A stretch of 64,000 bases of DNA from Adiantum capillus-veneris (Eukaryota; Streptophyta; Polypodiopsida; Polypodiales; Pteridaceae), in contig CM043955.1 of assembly GCA_014529385.2 (NCBI GenBank), forward strand, positions 145,547,140 through 145,611,139. Reading direction: 5' to 3'. Under the pieces are notes generated by a model. The model saw only the letters and a program-made list of their open reading frames with translations. It searched no databases and was not told the DNA's origin. The stretch's first letter is position 1. Every line of letters starts with the position of its first letter. Positions 26,430-39,193 of this stretch are shown in pieces. A program made the translations under genes and the position numbers.

Positions 26430-27440
26430 CTTACACAAATACTACATCCTGTGAAACCAAAATATGCTTTGTTTGCGGATGATACAACCTGTAACCTTTG
26501 CTTTCAGCACTATAACCAACAAAAATACATTTGACAACCTTATCATCCAATTTTCTGTGCTGCACTTGTGGCACTAAACCATAAGCCAAACATCCAAAAA
26601 CACGCATGTGCTCAATAGATGGCTTTCTATCATTCCATGCTTCATATGGAGTCATAGACCTCAACGCTTTTGTAGGACACCAGTTGAGTACATAAGTGGC
26701 ACACACGATAGCCTCGAGCCAAAATGAATCTGGTAAAGCTTGACTCTTGACCATACATCTTGCCATTTCCATAAGAGACCTCTTTTCCTCTCAGCAACAC
26801 CATTTTGTTGAGGCATATATGTCACTGTACATTGGTGTTTTATCCCACGACTAGCCAGAAATGCATTTAATTCATGAGACATATACTCCCCCCCTCGATC
26901 GGAACGGAGGGTGCCCATAGTACATTTTGATACATTTCAAGCCATAGCCAGAAATTTTTTGAAGCACGTAAAAACTTTGGACTTTTCTTTAAGAGGAAAT
27001 ACCCATGCATGCCTGGAGTAATCATCAATGAAAGTCACGAACTATAGGTAATTGCCCAAGGACGGAGTTTGCATGGACCCACAAACGTCACTATGAACAA
27101 GCTGCAACTTGCATGTGGCCCTAATTGAACCATCCTTTGGAAAGTTAGAACGCTGCATTTTACCCAATATACAACCTTCACAAACATGTTTGATGGGTGC
27201 TTCAAGAGGCGGCAAAGAAGCAACCACATCAGATTTCTGCAAAACGCAGCAAGCTGGCAAAATTCAGATGCCCAAAACATGCTTGCCAAAGTTTTGCATC
27301 TGAAATAGCCCTTGAATTTGCAACTGCATTTGCAAAATTTTGTCCACAGTTGTCATACAAAGTGAGCTTATACATCCCACGACACAAAAGGCCAGATGCA
27401 ACAGAGATCAAAAACTGTACATTTGTCATCCACAAATTTG
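26430..27440 (-). pseudogene. copia integrase region
   Basis: A zinc-binding GAG-pre-integrase part (LWQACFGHLNF, CEGCILGKMQR), then HSDVCG, LRSDRGGEY and MPQQNGVAERK of the DDE core. Fossil part of the element at 24233-29384. Confidence 0.88.
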
Positions 27441-27444
27441 ACTA

Positions 27445-28856
27445 CAAGTCCAAGTCTAGCAAGTGCGGATACAGACAAAAGATTCTTCTTGATCCCAAGT
27501 ACATAAAGTGCATCAACAAGTGTGAAAGAACTGCCATTTTTAGCAGTAAGCACAATCTTTCCAACCCCCTGAACCGGATAAGAGTCATTGTTGGCACAAG
27601 TGACTGAATTCCCATGAGGGATAGACTCAAGAGAGGTGAACAATTCACGATGTGAGGTAATGTGCTTTGTAGCACCGCTGTCAAAATACCACACATGTGA
27701 ATCTGCAGCAACTGACAAGCATGCATCATGGACAGCAGGATTGTAAGTGCACTCTGCACTGTGCACTAAAATCCCATTCTGCATCAACATCAACATCATA
27801 GTCTCCTTTTATAGAAGACTCAACAATGGCTGCATTTGTAGTGGAACTAGCATTTGCAGTGGAACCACCCTCTTTCTTCTTAGCCTCTTTGGCCTTCAAC
27901 TTAGGACATTGCTTGATCAAGTGATCATTAGCTTTACAATAATTTCAATGCATCTTCTTTTTGGCCTTATTACCAGAATTGCCAGACAAAGTGTTTCCAG
28001 CAGAAGCATTGGGAATAGAAGTTTTTCCACTCGCAGCAGAACCATAAGAAGTGGCTGCATTACTGTTACCACCCTTTCTTTGAGAAGCAATAAAAGCTTG
28101 TTCAACTGCACACTGTCTAGTCCTGTTTTTTCTAGAAAGTGACTCTTGCAATAGCAATGTGCATAATGCATCAAACTTGACAACTTCAGGATTTCCTTGG
28201 GTCATAAGTCTCCAAGTACTAGCAAAAGTCTGGTAAGAATCTGGTAAGGCATCAAGAACAGTCTGCACAAGGGAACTGTCTGAAATGACTTCACCTACAG
28301 AAATCAATTGCTCGTTGATATCCTTGACACCAGCAAGGAAAGTGTCCATATCATCTTCCTCATGCATAATCTTTGACTCCAGCTCTTTACGCAGCAAAGC
28401 AGTTTTAGCCTCATTGCGACTTGCATAAAGACCAGCCAAACTATCCCAAGCCTGTTTTGCAAATTTTGCTGAAAAAATGTAAGGAACAATGGTGCGCTTC
28501 ACATACAACGCAATCAATGCATGAGCCTGTGCATCCTTTACATCCCAATGAGATTGTTCTGTTGTAGGCAAAACAACTCTAATAGCAGCAATTCTTGCAG
28601 CAAGACCTGCAACATCCTCAACATTTCTTGCATCCTCAGGACCAGGACGCACATCAATGCCCTGCACAATATTCCAGCCGCCCTTTAACACAAGAACATG
28701 CTGCATCATGTAAGCCCACATAGGGTAATTGTCCCCATCCAATCTGTCCTCAGTAGCAAACATCTTGAACACATCTATGTTGTTGTGAGCCATGGTAAAT
28801 GTTGCACCTGATGTGAAAATTGCCCGAAAAGAGGAGAAATGAAGCGGGAACAACAC
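27445..28856 (-). pseudogene. copia gag and protease region
   Basis: The gag core begins near 28800 (FATEDRLDGDNYPMWAYMM), with a CCHC-like knuckle near 27940. The protease signature WYFDSGATKHIT is near 27690. Fossil part of the element at 24233-29384. Confidence 0.85.
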
Positions 28857-29158
28857 GTGCTATATAGCACAGGCAGTAGTAGACTGTAAGGCACCTGTTA
28901 TTATGCAGAAAATGGCACTGACAAAAATTTTGCACAAAATGACAAAATAACATGTGCAGTACTGCTTGTAGTGGAAACGGAGGCAGAAACGAGCCTGAAT
29001 AAAAAATCTGAGCAGATTGAGCTCTACGAGCCTACGTGAAATTTTTTTCGACCTGCTAACGCTCGCCAAAGCTCACAGAAATCGGAGAAAGTGAGCAGGT
29101 GTGTGCTAGAGCTGCTAGCGACAGAGTTCGAGAGGACGCAACATGCTCTGATAACAAC

Positions 29159-29384
29159 TGTTAGAATTAGGGTTGCAGAGAAACGCACACAGCTTGGAGA
29201 AGACGAAGGAAGCACAAGGCACACAATAGAGAGTGTGTTACTTAGTGTGCAATGGAAAGATAGATAGCCCTAGAGTGATGGGTGTATATACAATGCTTGG
29301 GGGAAAAACCTCCTAAAGAAGGGAAAAATGCCATGGCGGTCCTAGTGTGTTCACACACATCACTACCACATGTATATGGTAACA
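29159..29384 (-). repeat. 5' LTR of the copia element
   Basis: Plus-strand reading TGTTAGAATTAGGG to ATGGTAACA; pairs with 24233-24459. Confidence 0.9.
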
Positions 29385-30295
29385 ATGTGCTAAGACATTG
29401 AGATTTTGAGAAGAAAATCTGCTCATAGCTATGTTTATGTGCTCAACATTGTAGCTTTTTGCTTCCACACCTCTTATAGGATAAGCAAACCTGCTTGTAG
29501 CTATATTTATGGGGGTGGTCAACATTGTAGCTTGTTACTTTCACACCACTTATAGGATTATAACTTTGTTAGACTAAGAGTTCAAAAGAAGCATAATTGG
29601 GTCCATGCAGTTGAAGAGTAGTATACCATGAATGGATGCCAATCTTTGCAAGTAGTGATATTCCTATATGAGTGGAAAATTATTTATTTAGTTTTAATTT
29701 ATTTTCTTGGGGAAGAGAGAGAGAGAGTATGGAAGTTTGCTACTACTCTATAGGTTCCATTGAATTAAGTATCGGCAACTGATGGATTATGATATGCAAT
29801 CCTTGTTTCTAATTAATTTTTTTAACTATACCAATTATGGGATTTGAGCTTTGTCAAATTAAGAGTCCAAATGAAGCATACTTTGGAGCCTTGAAGTTTA
29901 AGACTACTAAATGGATGTCAATATCTTGCAAAAAGTGAAAAAAGATTATGGTTCTTTAGGGGAGGGGGTATATTCTAGATTGCTTCATGGTGTGTTAAAA
30001 TTGAAACAACGATTTTTAATAAGAATGTAGAAGAGAAAATATGAAATGAGGTGGAGGATGGTGTGGAAGATAATATCTAGGAGGTGGCTTTAGCTCTATT
30101 AACGACTAAGCCTACATAGCTTACTTTAAAACCTTAGATTGTTCCAAGGATTGGTAGCATTATCTTAACAAACCCTCCGTAAATGATTTCCAATCATAAA
30201 ACAATTGGATCATTAAAGAGTGAATCTACCCCCAACCAAGCATTCAAGAGTGCCCCCATAGGACATGATTAAATGGGAAACTTAAGAGTATCTGA

Positions 30296-30545
30296 TGTAT
30301 CCAAGTAGAAGATAGGGTTCATGTAGGAGAATCAAGAGTATAATATGCACCAATCAATAAGGAGCATTCTAATGTATCCAAGTACAAGATAGGGTACATG
30401 GAGGGTACATGTAGGAGAATCAATGGGATAATATGCACCAATCAATAAGGAGCATTCTAATGTATTCAAGTGGAAGATCGGGTGCATGTAGGAGGAGAAT
30501 CAATAGGATAATATGCACCAATCAGTATGGAGCATTCTAAGAAAT
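30296..30545. repeat. tandem repeat, about 80-88 bp, three copies
   Basis: TAATATGCACCAATCA begins at 30341, 30429 and 30509, each followed by GGAGCATTCTAA. The periods are 88 and 80 bp; the longer one carries an extra GGTACATGGA-type duplication. Confidence 0.85.
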
Positions 30546-31044
30546 CTTAGAAAGCCCAAACCATGTTTAGTTCTATATTAGCTAGGGTCTTCCCCAAATT
30601 TTCCTCTGATCCTTGTGGTAAAATGTGCATCTGTGCCATTAACAATGCTCCAAAAACCTTTTCTCATGAGTGCAAATAGGAGCTTTACCTGCCATACATG
30701 GAATTGTGTATCCTCAAAGATGTATGTCTCCAGCTTGCTACCCATATTTCTCTAGAGTGATCTTTGAACTCATCTCGAGAACTCCCCAAAAATGTACACT
30801 TTACAAAATCATCACAATAAATGTAGTAGATATATATATATATATTGCTTGAATTTTATCCTTTGTGTAGAGTTGTGAGCTCTTTGTTGAGGGTCACCTC
30901 TCTTGATGAAGAGAAAAAAGAAAGACAGCAATATACTACAAGTTGGAATGATTCCCTATGCAGAGAACTTCTTCAAATAGCATGTACAAGTGACCCCTAG
31001 ACAAAATGGCACCAATGCAAGCTTGAAGATGGAGGATCTCGTGT

Positions 31045-31320
31045 GCAAGAATCACCTCTTGTGAATCAAATCCAGAGAGAAAGTGAGTTTTCTACTCTGT
31101 GTAGCTTCCACATGGAACTTAAGGAATCATGGCCCGTGTGAAAAACCTTAGCAAGACTTGAAGCTCCCTGAGTTGATTCACAGCAATCACCTCTTGTGAA
31201 TCAACTCCAAAAATAAAGTGAGTTTTGTACTCTTTAGCATCCACATGGAACTCAAGGAATTGTGGGCCGTGTGAAAACCCTTAGCAAGACTTGAAGCTCC
31301 TTGAGTTGCAATTTACCACA
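31045..31320. repeat. direct duplication, about 135 bp, two copies
   Basis: AATCACCTCTTGTGAATCAA begins near 31050 and 31185. Both copies continue through AAAGTGAGTTTT, TCCACATGGAACT and TTAGCAAGACTTGAAGCTCC. Confidence 0.85.
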
Positions 31321-32249
31321 ACAGCCAGTTCCGTTCAAACCCCTCAAAAAGCTAGAGGGGCCTCACACTCACAAATTAGGATTCAAAGGGCCAGTCAACT
31401 CACCCCACGTGGATGTATATGTGAGAATTTCCAATATAGATCGTTTTATGTTTGGTTTTGCTTGAACTCACATACTTAAAAATGGCTACTCTTCTAATTG
31501 AGAATAGATGGGCTAACCATGGCTAAGTCAAGCTCAAGAGGTTGTACCAAAAAGCTCATGAAAAGTAATTTGCACTCACTTGGTGGCAATCAAGGTTTTG
31601 TGCACACGCAATGATTACAAAATGATGCAATAAATGCCATATAATTGACTATTTTGGGACTAGTGACTAGCTAAAACTTAATACATTAATGAATTCCTAA
31701 TGGTATCTAGCTTCCTATGCAATTAGGAGACTAGTGGCTCAAGAGTCTAACTCAAGAACTTGCTCTGACCACTATTTGATAGATTATTAACCAAGACTTG
31801 GATATGCAAAAAATATTTGATCAATAAAAAGGGTAAGAAGAAAAACCTAATGATCTAGCATAGAGATTAAGTTCTAGGATTATGAAGACTAGGAGATACT
31901 ACCCAACAACTAGGATTGATAGGCTAGGAAAAATACTTGGATGGCACCAAAATGTAAAATTCTTGACACATGCACAACCCTTAGATGTACACCATATGTG
32001 AACTAACAAAATGGAATTAATAGAAATGGGTGAAAAATGGGCTTACAATGCCTATTTTCAACATGTGTATTACAAGTGAGTAAACCAAGGTTTCTCATAA
32101 AGATATAAGAGTGATAAGATAAGATGAGGTAGGAGGTGATAATGAAGAGAACATCTACTAAGAGGAAGCTTTCATTCTTTTGAGACTAAGCCTATAGTTT
32201 CTGGTTACCAGTACCAACTTAATAGCCTGGAGGTCTTGCTTGTCAACAA

Positions 32250-32720
32250 AGTGATGAAAGAGCTTGACAATATAGTGATGCCAATCTGTGATTCGGAGTT
32301 TGACTGGAATGCCTGGAAATGGCGCGGAAGCAGTCTCTTATGGAAACCCCATCCTAAAGGCATTTATCATACAATTATGCATTAAAAAATTGGTGTAGCC
32401 CCCTTAACAAGATATGGAAAAAACAATCGCCGGAGGAAAGGTGGGAGCAAGTAATGGAGAACATCTAAAAGCCAAAGGTTCCGCAGCACATAAAGGTATT
32501 TTTATGGAAGGTAATTTGGGGTGCTCTACCGACAGGGGTGAAGATTCAGGAGAGAGGGATTGGGTCATATTGATGCTTGGGTTGCAGGTTGGCTAGTGAA
32601 GATCTGGCCCACTTATGCATGGAACACCTATTTAGGAAAATAGGGAAAAATTCACACATTTGGGACGATTCTTTGTGTCTCATGGACTTAAGGTAAGGTT
32701 GTATTGTACTAGGTTGTTGC
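32250..32720 (+). pseudogene. LINE reverse transcriptase zinc-binding (zf-RVT) fragment
   Basis: One plus-strand frame reads WKWRGSSLLWKPHPKGIYHT (32312-32371), then NKIWKKQSPEERW (32407-32445), then VPQHIKVFLWKVIWGALPTG (32478-32537) and CLGCRLASEDLAHLCMEH (about 32574-32627). That is the zf-RVT pattern that follows the RT in plant LINEs: FLWk...g.LPTg, C..C, then H...C..H. Three in-frame stops (near 32382, 32466, 32571) show it is dead. No RT core is seen upstream, so it is a 5'-truncated copy, as LINE insertions usually are. Confidence 0.7.
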
Positions 32721-33102
32721 ACATATAAAAACTGAGATACAATGTTTAGTGGATTCTTATTAGTCTGCAAGATCCAATATGGTCCGTTTTCAACAACCAT
32801 ACTATACACTAGAGTGTTTTTGCACATGTTAGTTTACAAATACACACACACACACACACATGCTCATGCACCCAAAATTTTCTTCCCACACATGCTTCAT
32901 TTGATAAAACAATAAAAATGTAAGTTGCAAGAAAAACTTGGGTGACTAAAGTGAAAAAAAACACCATTCATATTGAATAAGATTTCTTGAAGATTACAAA
33001 GGTGGGATGCCATTATCAATGTTGATAATGACCATAGCTATGGGTGGACTAATTGGAACCATTGTTAGAAGATTACAAAGTTGAAAGGCGAATGCTAAGC
33101 GA

Positions 33103-35835
33103 TCATTCCTCTTCATTTGCATTGACATTTGATGGTGCCTCATGTTCATCAAGTTTCAACTGACTCTCTTTGGCTTTGAGGATTATTGCCTTTGGAATCT
33201 TGATTTTTTCAGGAATTCGTCCACCCTTGGGCTTCCATGCCCAAATGATGCAACTAGTGTCTTCCCAACGTTGAGGATCATTGATGTTCTCTCTCCAATA
33301 CTTGTTCCAAAAATCCTTGTAAACCTCCACATCACTTGCATTTTTCTTCTTTGAAATTGGTGCCCAGTATCGTATCTTCACTTGAAGATAGGTTGCTGAG
33401 TCATTGTTCTGATCAATATCTGTTGCTGCCACTCCTAACCAAATTGGGTAATTTTCATCACAAGGTTGCACAATTACAAAGTCTCCCTTTGCCACATCAA
33501 GAGTTGGATTGAACTCCTCAGCAGGTTTGTTGTGCATTGGACCACAATAGTGGCCCTCAATTATGTCAAGTGCTTCATCTAGACCATCTTCCAATGGAAC
33601 TTCAAGAGGATGATCTTGTTCACGCATACTCCTTGGCCAAAAGTCATCAAATAAAGTGTTTTCACTTTGTCCAGGGTTTTGCATAGCTTGCATGAGATTC
33701 TCCCAGTACATAAGAACTGGGTTGATCCACCTAGCATACTCACTTTCATCTCCTTTCTCTTGCAAGTGATCTTTCCACCAACTAACATACTTCTTTATTC
33801 CTTCCATAACTTTCTCACTATCCTTAACATACTCAAAGGGTGGTAATACTTTTGGAACACCTTCAGGAAGCTTGGCTCCTCCTTGGTCATTTCTCTTCCA
33901 TAACTCTATACCATTTTCGGGTGACCAATCCACATTTTTAGGGTGCACTTTGTACTGCATCAAAGGTATTCCATCACTCATATAGAACCTAAATTGCAAT
34001 GGCTTTGAATGACCCACTAAGCTATCTGCTCCATCATGTAAGAACCCCTTTAAAAATCCTTTAAAGTCTGCCACCTTTTGTAGGAGAAAAGGTGTTGGAT
34101 GCATGCTAACACACTCACTGAAGATCTTCATCAAATGTGGAAATGTAAAAATGGCTTGTTTTCTAAGCTTCTCTGAAAAGCGACTGAACAATGCATCAAT
34201 GCCTTCATGAGTGTGACCAACCATAAGAAATCCAAGTTGTACAGTGTCAAATACTCCTCGTGCAACCAACAACGATAGGTATGCAAACACATATCAATTC
34301 TTATTTTCTGAACCACAATTGTCAAGTTGCAACAGCAATGTTCTTGGCAACCTCTTGAACCCAAATACATTGCCATCCTCCTGTACATGTGCATTAGTAG
34401 AAAAGATTGATTGCATCCTTGGACAATCATTTCCCTGTCTAGATGCAAAATTCTCAGTGTCCACATTCACATTTGTGATTAGATCACTCTCTGCCTCTTC
34501 ATTTTGAGCACTCTTTTCCTTGCAGTACTGGTTTTTCTCCTTAAGCACTTTCATATGGTGATAGAGAGAAGTTGTAGACAAAACACAATCAAAAAGATTT
34601 GTTCGTGGTTCTACACTTGAGTTTTCTAAGCTCAAGTCACCAAACATATGTTTATCTCTTCTTTCTAAGTTTCTTAGACATTTTGAGAGAGATGCAATTG
34701 TGAAGTTGGGATCACTCGGCCATAATCCCAATGCAAAGTGACCATAAGTTGTTTGTCCATGTCCATGAGTGAGCATTCCTGTCAAGGATACTGGAAGCCT
34801 CTCAACTCCATTGAGAGATTTTGGAACTGGTTTAATTTGTGGTATAGCAGTCTTACTCTGGTCCATCTTGTCATGTATAATGCACAAGAACTTGGTTGGA
34901 TTCATTTCTGAAGAGCTCCTCCAAGCATAGTACAGATTTCTACAGCTCATTTTTTGCAACATGTGTGCTCTCCTCTGTGCCATGTATCTAGCACACTCCA
35001 CCTAATTTTTGGTAGACTCCAGCTTGACCTTTATGGATGTGCAAATGTCACATTTATAGAATGTGCTTGATTTTGATAAAGTGACTGTCTTGAAGACTGT
35101 GTTCCACAACCTTGAGAATGTTGGCTGTGACAACGTTTTGTATACCATTGTGACAAGTGTGTCGTTTACTTCCCGCAAAATGTCCACTTGTTTGTACATC
35201 GTTGGTAGAACACGTTGAGTTTCCCGAGTGCCATGCATGGTTGTCCTTGACTTATGTGGCATTTGATCTGCATTATTATCTATGAAGCCTTGTATGAGTG
35301 CTTTTGCCATCTCAACATGTGTCAAGCTCTTCCTTATTATTCCAGTGTTTCCATGATTGCCATTGCATGCTCCATCCGAGAATTTTTTACGCAGCCTGTA
35401 AAATGTTGACTTTCCTATTCCATGCATTACATACCATGCTTTACTACATACCTTCTTTCCATCAAGAGTAAACTCAAAGCATTCCTCTTCTTGATCTTTT
35501 CTATGAGCCATGCTCATACAATCCAATACAAATGTGCATCAACTAGTGTAGCTTTGTCCCCAAAAGTCTGCCCTCGCTTGCATGATTTTGGATCTGTTTC
35601 CAATTTGGCAGCATCGCATCTCACAACAATCAATTGTTGCAACTTTGTGAATGTTTGCAGCATCACATTGTTTGTTGAAAGCATGAGCATTACCTTTTTT
35701 TTTTCTAGGCCTAACTCTATGTACATAACTCCTTTTCTTACCTGTCCCATCTCTTATATCATAGTCACCGGCAATGGCATCCTGCTCTCTATCATTTTGA
35801 GTATGAAGAAGAAGACCTAGTTCTGTACTGGTGGT
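33103..35835 (-). pseudogene. DUF7869-type transposase-like gene, C-terminal part
   Basis: Read right to left: a Cys-rich stretch near 35640-35570; LDGKKVCSKAWYVMHGIGKS (near 35460); ADQMPHKSR (near 35270); FYKCDICTSIK (near 35050); KFLCIIHDKMDQSKTAIPQ (near 34880); LLLQLDNCGSENKN (near 34320); GFLMVGHTHEGIDALF (near 34230-34185); and a C-terminal SH3/BAH-like part (VAKGDFVIVQP, IWLGVAA, VKIRYWAP, near 33510-33360). DNC...NKN with GHTH...D is the hallmark of DUF7869, probably an RNase H-fold transposase derivative. About 900 codons stay in one frame, interrupted by three stops: TGA 35541-35539, TAG 35004-35002, TGA 34296-34294. The LTR element at 35836 splits it from its N-terminal part. Confidence 0.68.
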
Positions 35836-36928
35836 TGTTGAAAGGACGCCCTTTCAACAACGTTTTCATAAAGATTCCATTAAAGATTCCTCAAAGATTC
35901 CTCAAAGATTCCTCAAAGATTCTGTAAAGATTCCACATTAAGATGGTGATGAAGTAATGAAGATGAAGATGGATGCTGCAACATGAAGATACGACTTCAT
36001 GGACGTCATCGAATATCCCGTTATTATTATTTTGAGCCATTACGGCCACTTTTGTAATGTTTACGGGAACCTCATATTTTAAATCGGCACTTGTATTTTG
36101 GCCGCAGATGCTTGTATAATGAGTAAAGCCAACTCAGTTTCTTGTAATTAAGCTCTGTAGAAGCCTAAGGACAATTCAGGTCATCTGGCCGGACATTAGG
36201 TTTGAAGGCTTTGTATATAAGCTAAAACCTAAGGCTTTGTAAAGAAGACATTACGTTATCTCAAATAATATACAGTGGTGGGTTCTGCAGCACACAGTAG
36301 TGAGCTTCACACACACACACCGTCGCGCACACTAATCACATTGAAGATATGAGAGTAGGAGCGTGTTAGCATCGAGGAGCTCTCCGCGTCGACGCACGCA
36401 ATGCAAGCCGAGGACCACATCGCGAGCCCGCCTGCTACGAGCTATATTTGGTCGTAAGTACCTCAAACAACATCCGTTCTAAATGATCCAGTAGTCGTTA
36501 GAATCAGGGCGAGAAGCTCTTCGTGTTGATGTCTTTGTAGATCAGTTCCGGACACTTTGGAAATTGTTGTTTTGAGTCTATCGCGACAGCGGTTAGAGGT
36601 CTTACAGTTATGGTTTTCAGGGTTTAGGTGTTTGGCCATATAGGATATAGGATTTTGAGTCTTGCCCTTCGATTTCGAGTCATTTCGATATGATTTGAGA
36701 CTGTTTCGAGCTTGTAGTGTTTCGTAGGATGTGTTGTCTGTTTCTTTGCTTTATGGTAGTGTTGTGGTAGGATTAGTGACTGTAGAGTGTTGTTCGTGTC
36801 TAGCTCAGGGTTGACAACCTAGAGATTGCCTCCATGCCCTAGTCGGGTCAGCTACGTCCTCGGATTGACAATTTGTTGGTCTGTGTTCTCGCTGTGCTCC
36901 ATCGTCCGTCGCTGCGTACCCACTAACA
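35836..36928 (+). repeat. 5' LTR of the gag-protease element
   Basis: Starts TGTTGAAAGG...CCTTTCAACAACG, itself a small inverted repeat, and ends CCCACTAACA. It has two more copies of a CCTCAAAGATT unit near the start than the 3' LTR. Confidence 0.9.
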
Positions 36929-36929
36929 T

Positions 36930-36947
36930 TGGCGCCGTTGCCGGGGA
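36930..36947 (+). other. tRNA primer-binding site
   Basis: TGGCGCCGTTGCCGGGGA begins two bases after the 5' LTR. It is complementary to the 3' end of plant Asp tRNA. Confidence 0.85.
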
Positions 36948-37416
36948 TGAAGCGCCTAAACTAGCGTAGACCGCATCACTCGTGTTTGATAGTATAGCGT
37001 TTCTCTAGAGTTTTCTAGAGTGTTGTCACCATTTTCCTTCTTAGTGGGAAGTCAGAGAGCGGATCTCTTGAATGAGGGATAGCCAGGGAGCCTGCGTCTC
37101 ACCGAGGTGGTCCACCATGAGGTTGAGGTATGGTTATATTATTTTGTTGTGTGTTTAGATTAGGTTTTATGGTTTGTGTGTTTGGTTGTGACTTATGGTT
37201 GTGAAGAACTTGAAAGAGAAAAAACCGCAAAGAAAAACGCAAAAGGTAAGCAAGAGGCTGTTTGCTTGCTAGAAAGCAAGTGAATTGTGAAATGCTTGAA
37301 TCCAAAGGAAAAGAAGTCCAAATTGAATGAAACTTTGGGGATAGGCTTCTAAGGGCATTGGGAACCAAACTGTCCAAAAACAGAGAAAAAAATCACTTCC
37401 CAGTGGTTCTCTACTC

Positions 37417-38766
37417 AGTCTATCGCGATAGACTGGTGAATTGGAGATAGACTCACAAACAGGCAAAACCCCTCATACACAGGCAAAACACATCAATACA
37501 AGGCTGCTCCCAAAAATTGAGTGTACTTGGACACCTGCTTGACCACTAAACCTCAAGTCTGGTGTTTTGAGTCAAACTTCAGAGACAAATTGGGTGAAGG
37601 GACTTGACCAAATTTCCAAACCTTATGAAACTTGGTATACATGATCTACAGAGGGTAGGGAACACATCTGTGAAGAGAAAATTTGAAAAAAGTGTCATTT
37701 TGACATCCTTGGTGAGTCTATCGCGATAGACTAAGAACCCAGTGATAGAAACTGATTTTTTCAAAAACGTGTGTGGCATAGCTTGGAAAGGTGCTATCAA
37801 GGACACATAAAAATTTTGAAGTCATTTGGACATCAGAAAGTGGGTCTAAGACCATTTGAGAGGATTCAGCTTGTAGAAAACACCAGATCTAGTCTAACTG
37901 ACAAAGTAAAAATCCAAACCACTTGAAAATCGGTAGGAGGACTAAGGAGAGGTGTTGGAACACAGTGGTATAGTCAAAGTTCAAGTTTGACCTATAAAAG
38001 GGGTACTTGCTCAGTCTATTGCGATAGACTCAAAGCAGGGCCAAAGAAATTGAAAATTTCAAAACCCTCTGGAGCATAGCTTGTTTAGCCTCTCAGGAGG
38101 TTGCACACAAAATTTGGTGGATTTTGGACATTGGGAAGTCATCCTAAGTCTATTTTCTAGTGATCAGATAGACTCAGAATTCTAGAGTTGGAGTTAGAGA
38201 CCTAAGAAAAACTCCAAACCAAGTGGAAATTGCTGAGCAAGGTGTACAGAGCATAGGGAACACAGTGGTGAAGAGAAATCTGGAAAATTTTCAAAATTGA
38301 AGAATCTGTTGAGTCTATCGCGATAGACTGGGGCTTTTTCATAGAAATTGAAAATTTTGAAACTGACCTCATGGCCTTGTTCTACATGTTGTTGTGAGCC
38401 TATGGTTAACATTTGAGTAAATTTGGAGTATTGTAAGTGCATCTAAGAGGATTACTTCATAAGATCAGAAAAGAAACTGTTGTTTGATGCAAGTTACAAA
38501 GGAAAAGTATTCCAAATAGGTTGAAACTTGGTGAGTAGTATCTCAAGAGAAGGGGGAACTCAAATCTGTAAAAACAGTTGAACAATTGTATCCCAGTAAC
38601 ACTCTGGTGAGTCTATTGCGATAGACTCAGAAATTCACTGTAGAAAAATCAAAATTCAAATCTGACTTCATATTTGGGTTCAGAAGGCCCATTATACCCT
38701 GTACACAAAGTTTGAGTGCATTTGGACATTTGCAAGGGGTACTTGGTGAGTCTATCGCGATAGACA
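37417..38766 (+). repeat. leader repeats with palindrome AGTCTATCGCGATAGACT, 298 bp period
   Basis: The 18 bp palindrome, or a one-base variant, starts at 37417, 37715, 38013, 38312, 38610 and 38749, with spacings of 298, 298, 299, 298 and 139 bp. A decayed, gapped copy lies near 38149-38176. Around each copy the text is loosely conserved (TTCAAA, CATTTGGACAT, CACAAA), so the leader is a diverged tandem repeat. A one-armed copy (AGTCTATCGCGACAGC) lies in each LTR. Confidence 0.9.
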
Positions 38767-39193
38767 ACTGAGGAAAAAATTTTGAGAAAATGTTTGAAAC
38801 CAAGTATACCACTGGGTTTATCATTGCCTAAGGAGTGCACACACCAATTTTGGGCTCAAACTGACCACTTGGAAAAACATCAGATAGAGCAACTTTCCAA
38901 ATTACATCTCACTGTTTTGGTCATAACTTTCACATACGGACTCCGATTCCAAAACTTTTTTTATCAAAACGTAGCTTGAGAGTAGCACTACAGATCTTAG
39001 AGTAAAGTGACAAGCTGTTTAAGGCCTCAAAATTCATCCGGAAGTCAGGGGTGTCTAAAACGGACAATTTGAGAGAATTGTGAGAAAACGCTCACGGTTT
39101 TGGACATAGTTTTGGATTTTCCCTGACCAAAATACTTGAACACACTGAGAGAGGTATTACTACAGCAAGCTAGAGCTATTAAGCCTAGAATTC

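Larger units (their letters stand above)
24233..29384 (-). mobile_element. Ty1/copia LTR retrotransposon, broken, with TSD ATGTG
   Basis: A minus-strand element of about 5.15 kb bounded by 226-227 bp LTRs and flanked by ATGTG on both sides (24228-24232 and 29385-29389). Next to the 5' LTR the minus strand reads TTATCAGAGCATG, a near match to the initiator Met tRNA primer site of copia elements. Internal order (minus strand): gag, CCHC knuckle, protease, integrase, reverse transcriptase, RNase H, which is the copia order. By eye the LTRs differ at about 14 of 227 positions (around 6%), so the insertion is not recent. Roughly half a dozen breaks; fossil. Confidence 0.92.
29390..32240. other. 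intergenic region, no supported gene
   Basis: AT-rich DNA without a convincing open frame. It contains two local tandem duplications (listed separately) and a phrase GACTAAGCCTA...TAGCTTACTTT near 30105 that recurs at 32185 and 62460, so pieces of a dispersed repeat are likely. Confidence 0.55.

Noticed and set aside
36900-38960. Short Phe/Ser-rich minus-strand frames in the LTR-element leader
   Set aside because: They recur at the 298 bp leader repeat and contain the palindrome text (YRDRL), so they are repeat by-products.
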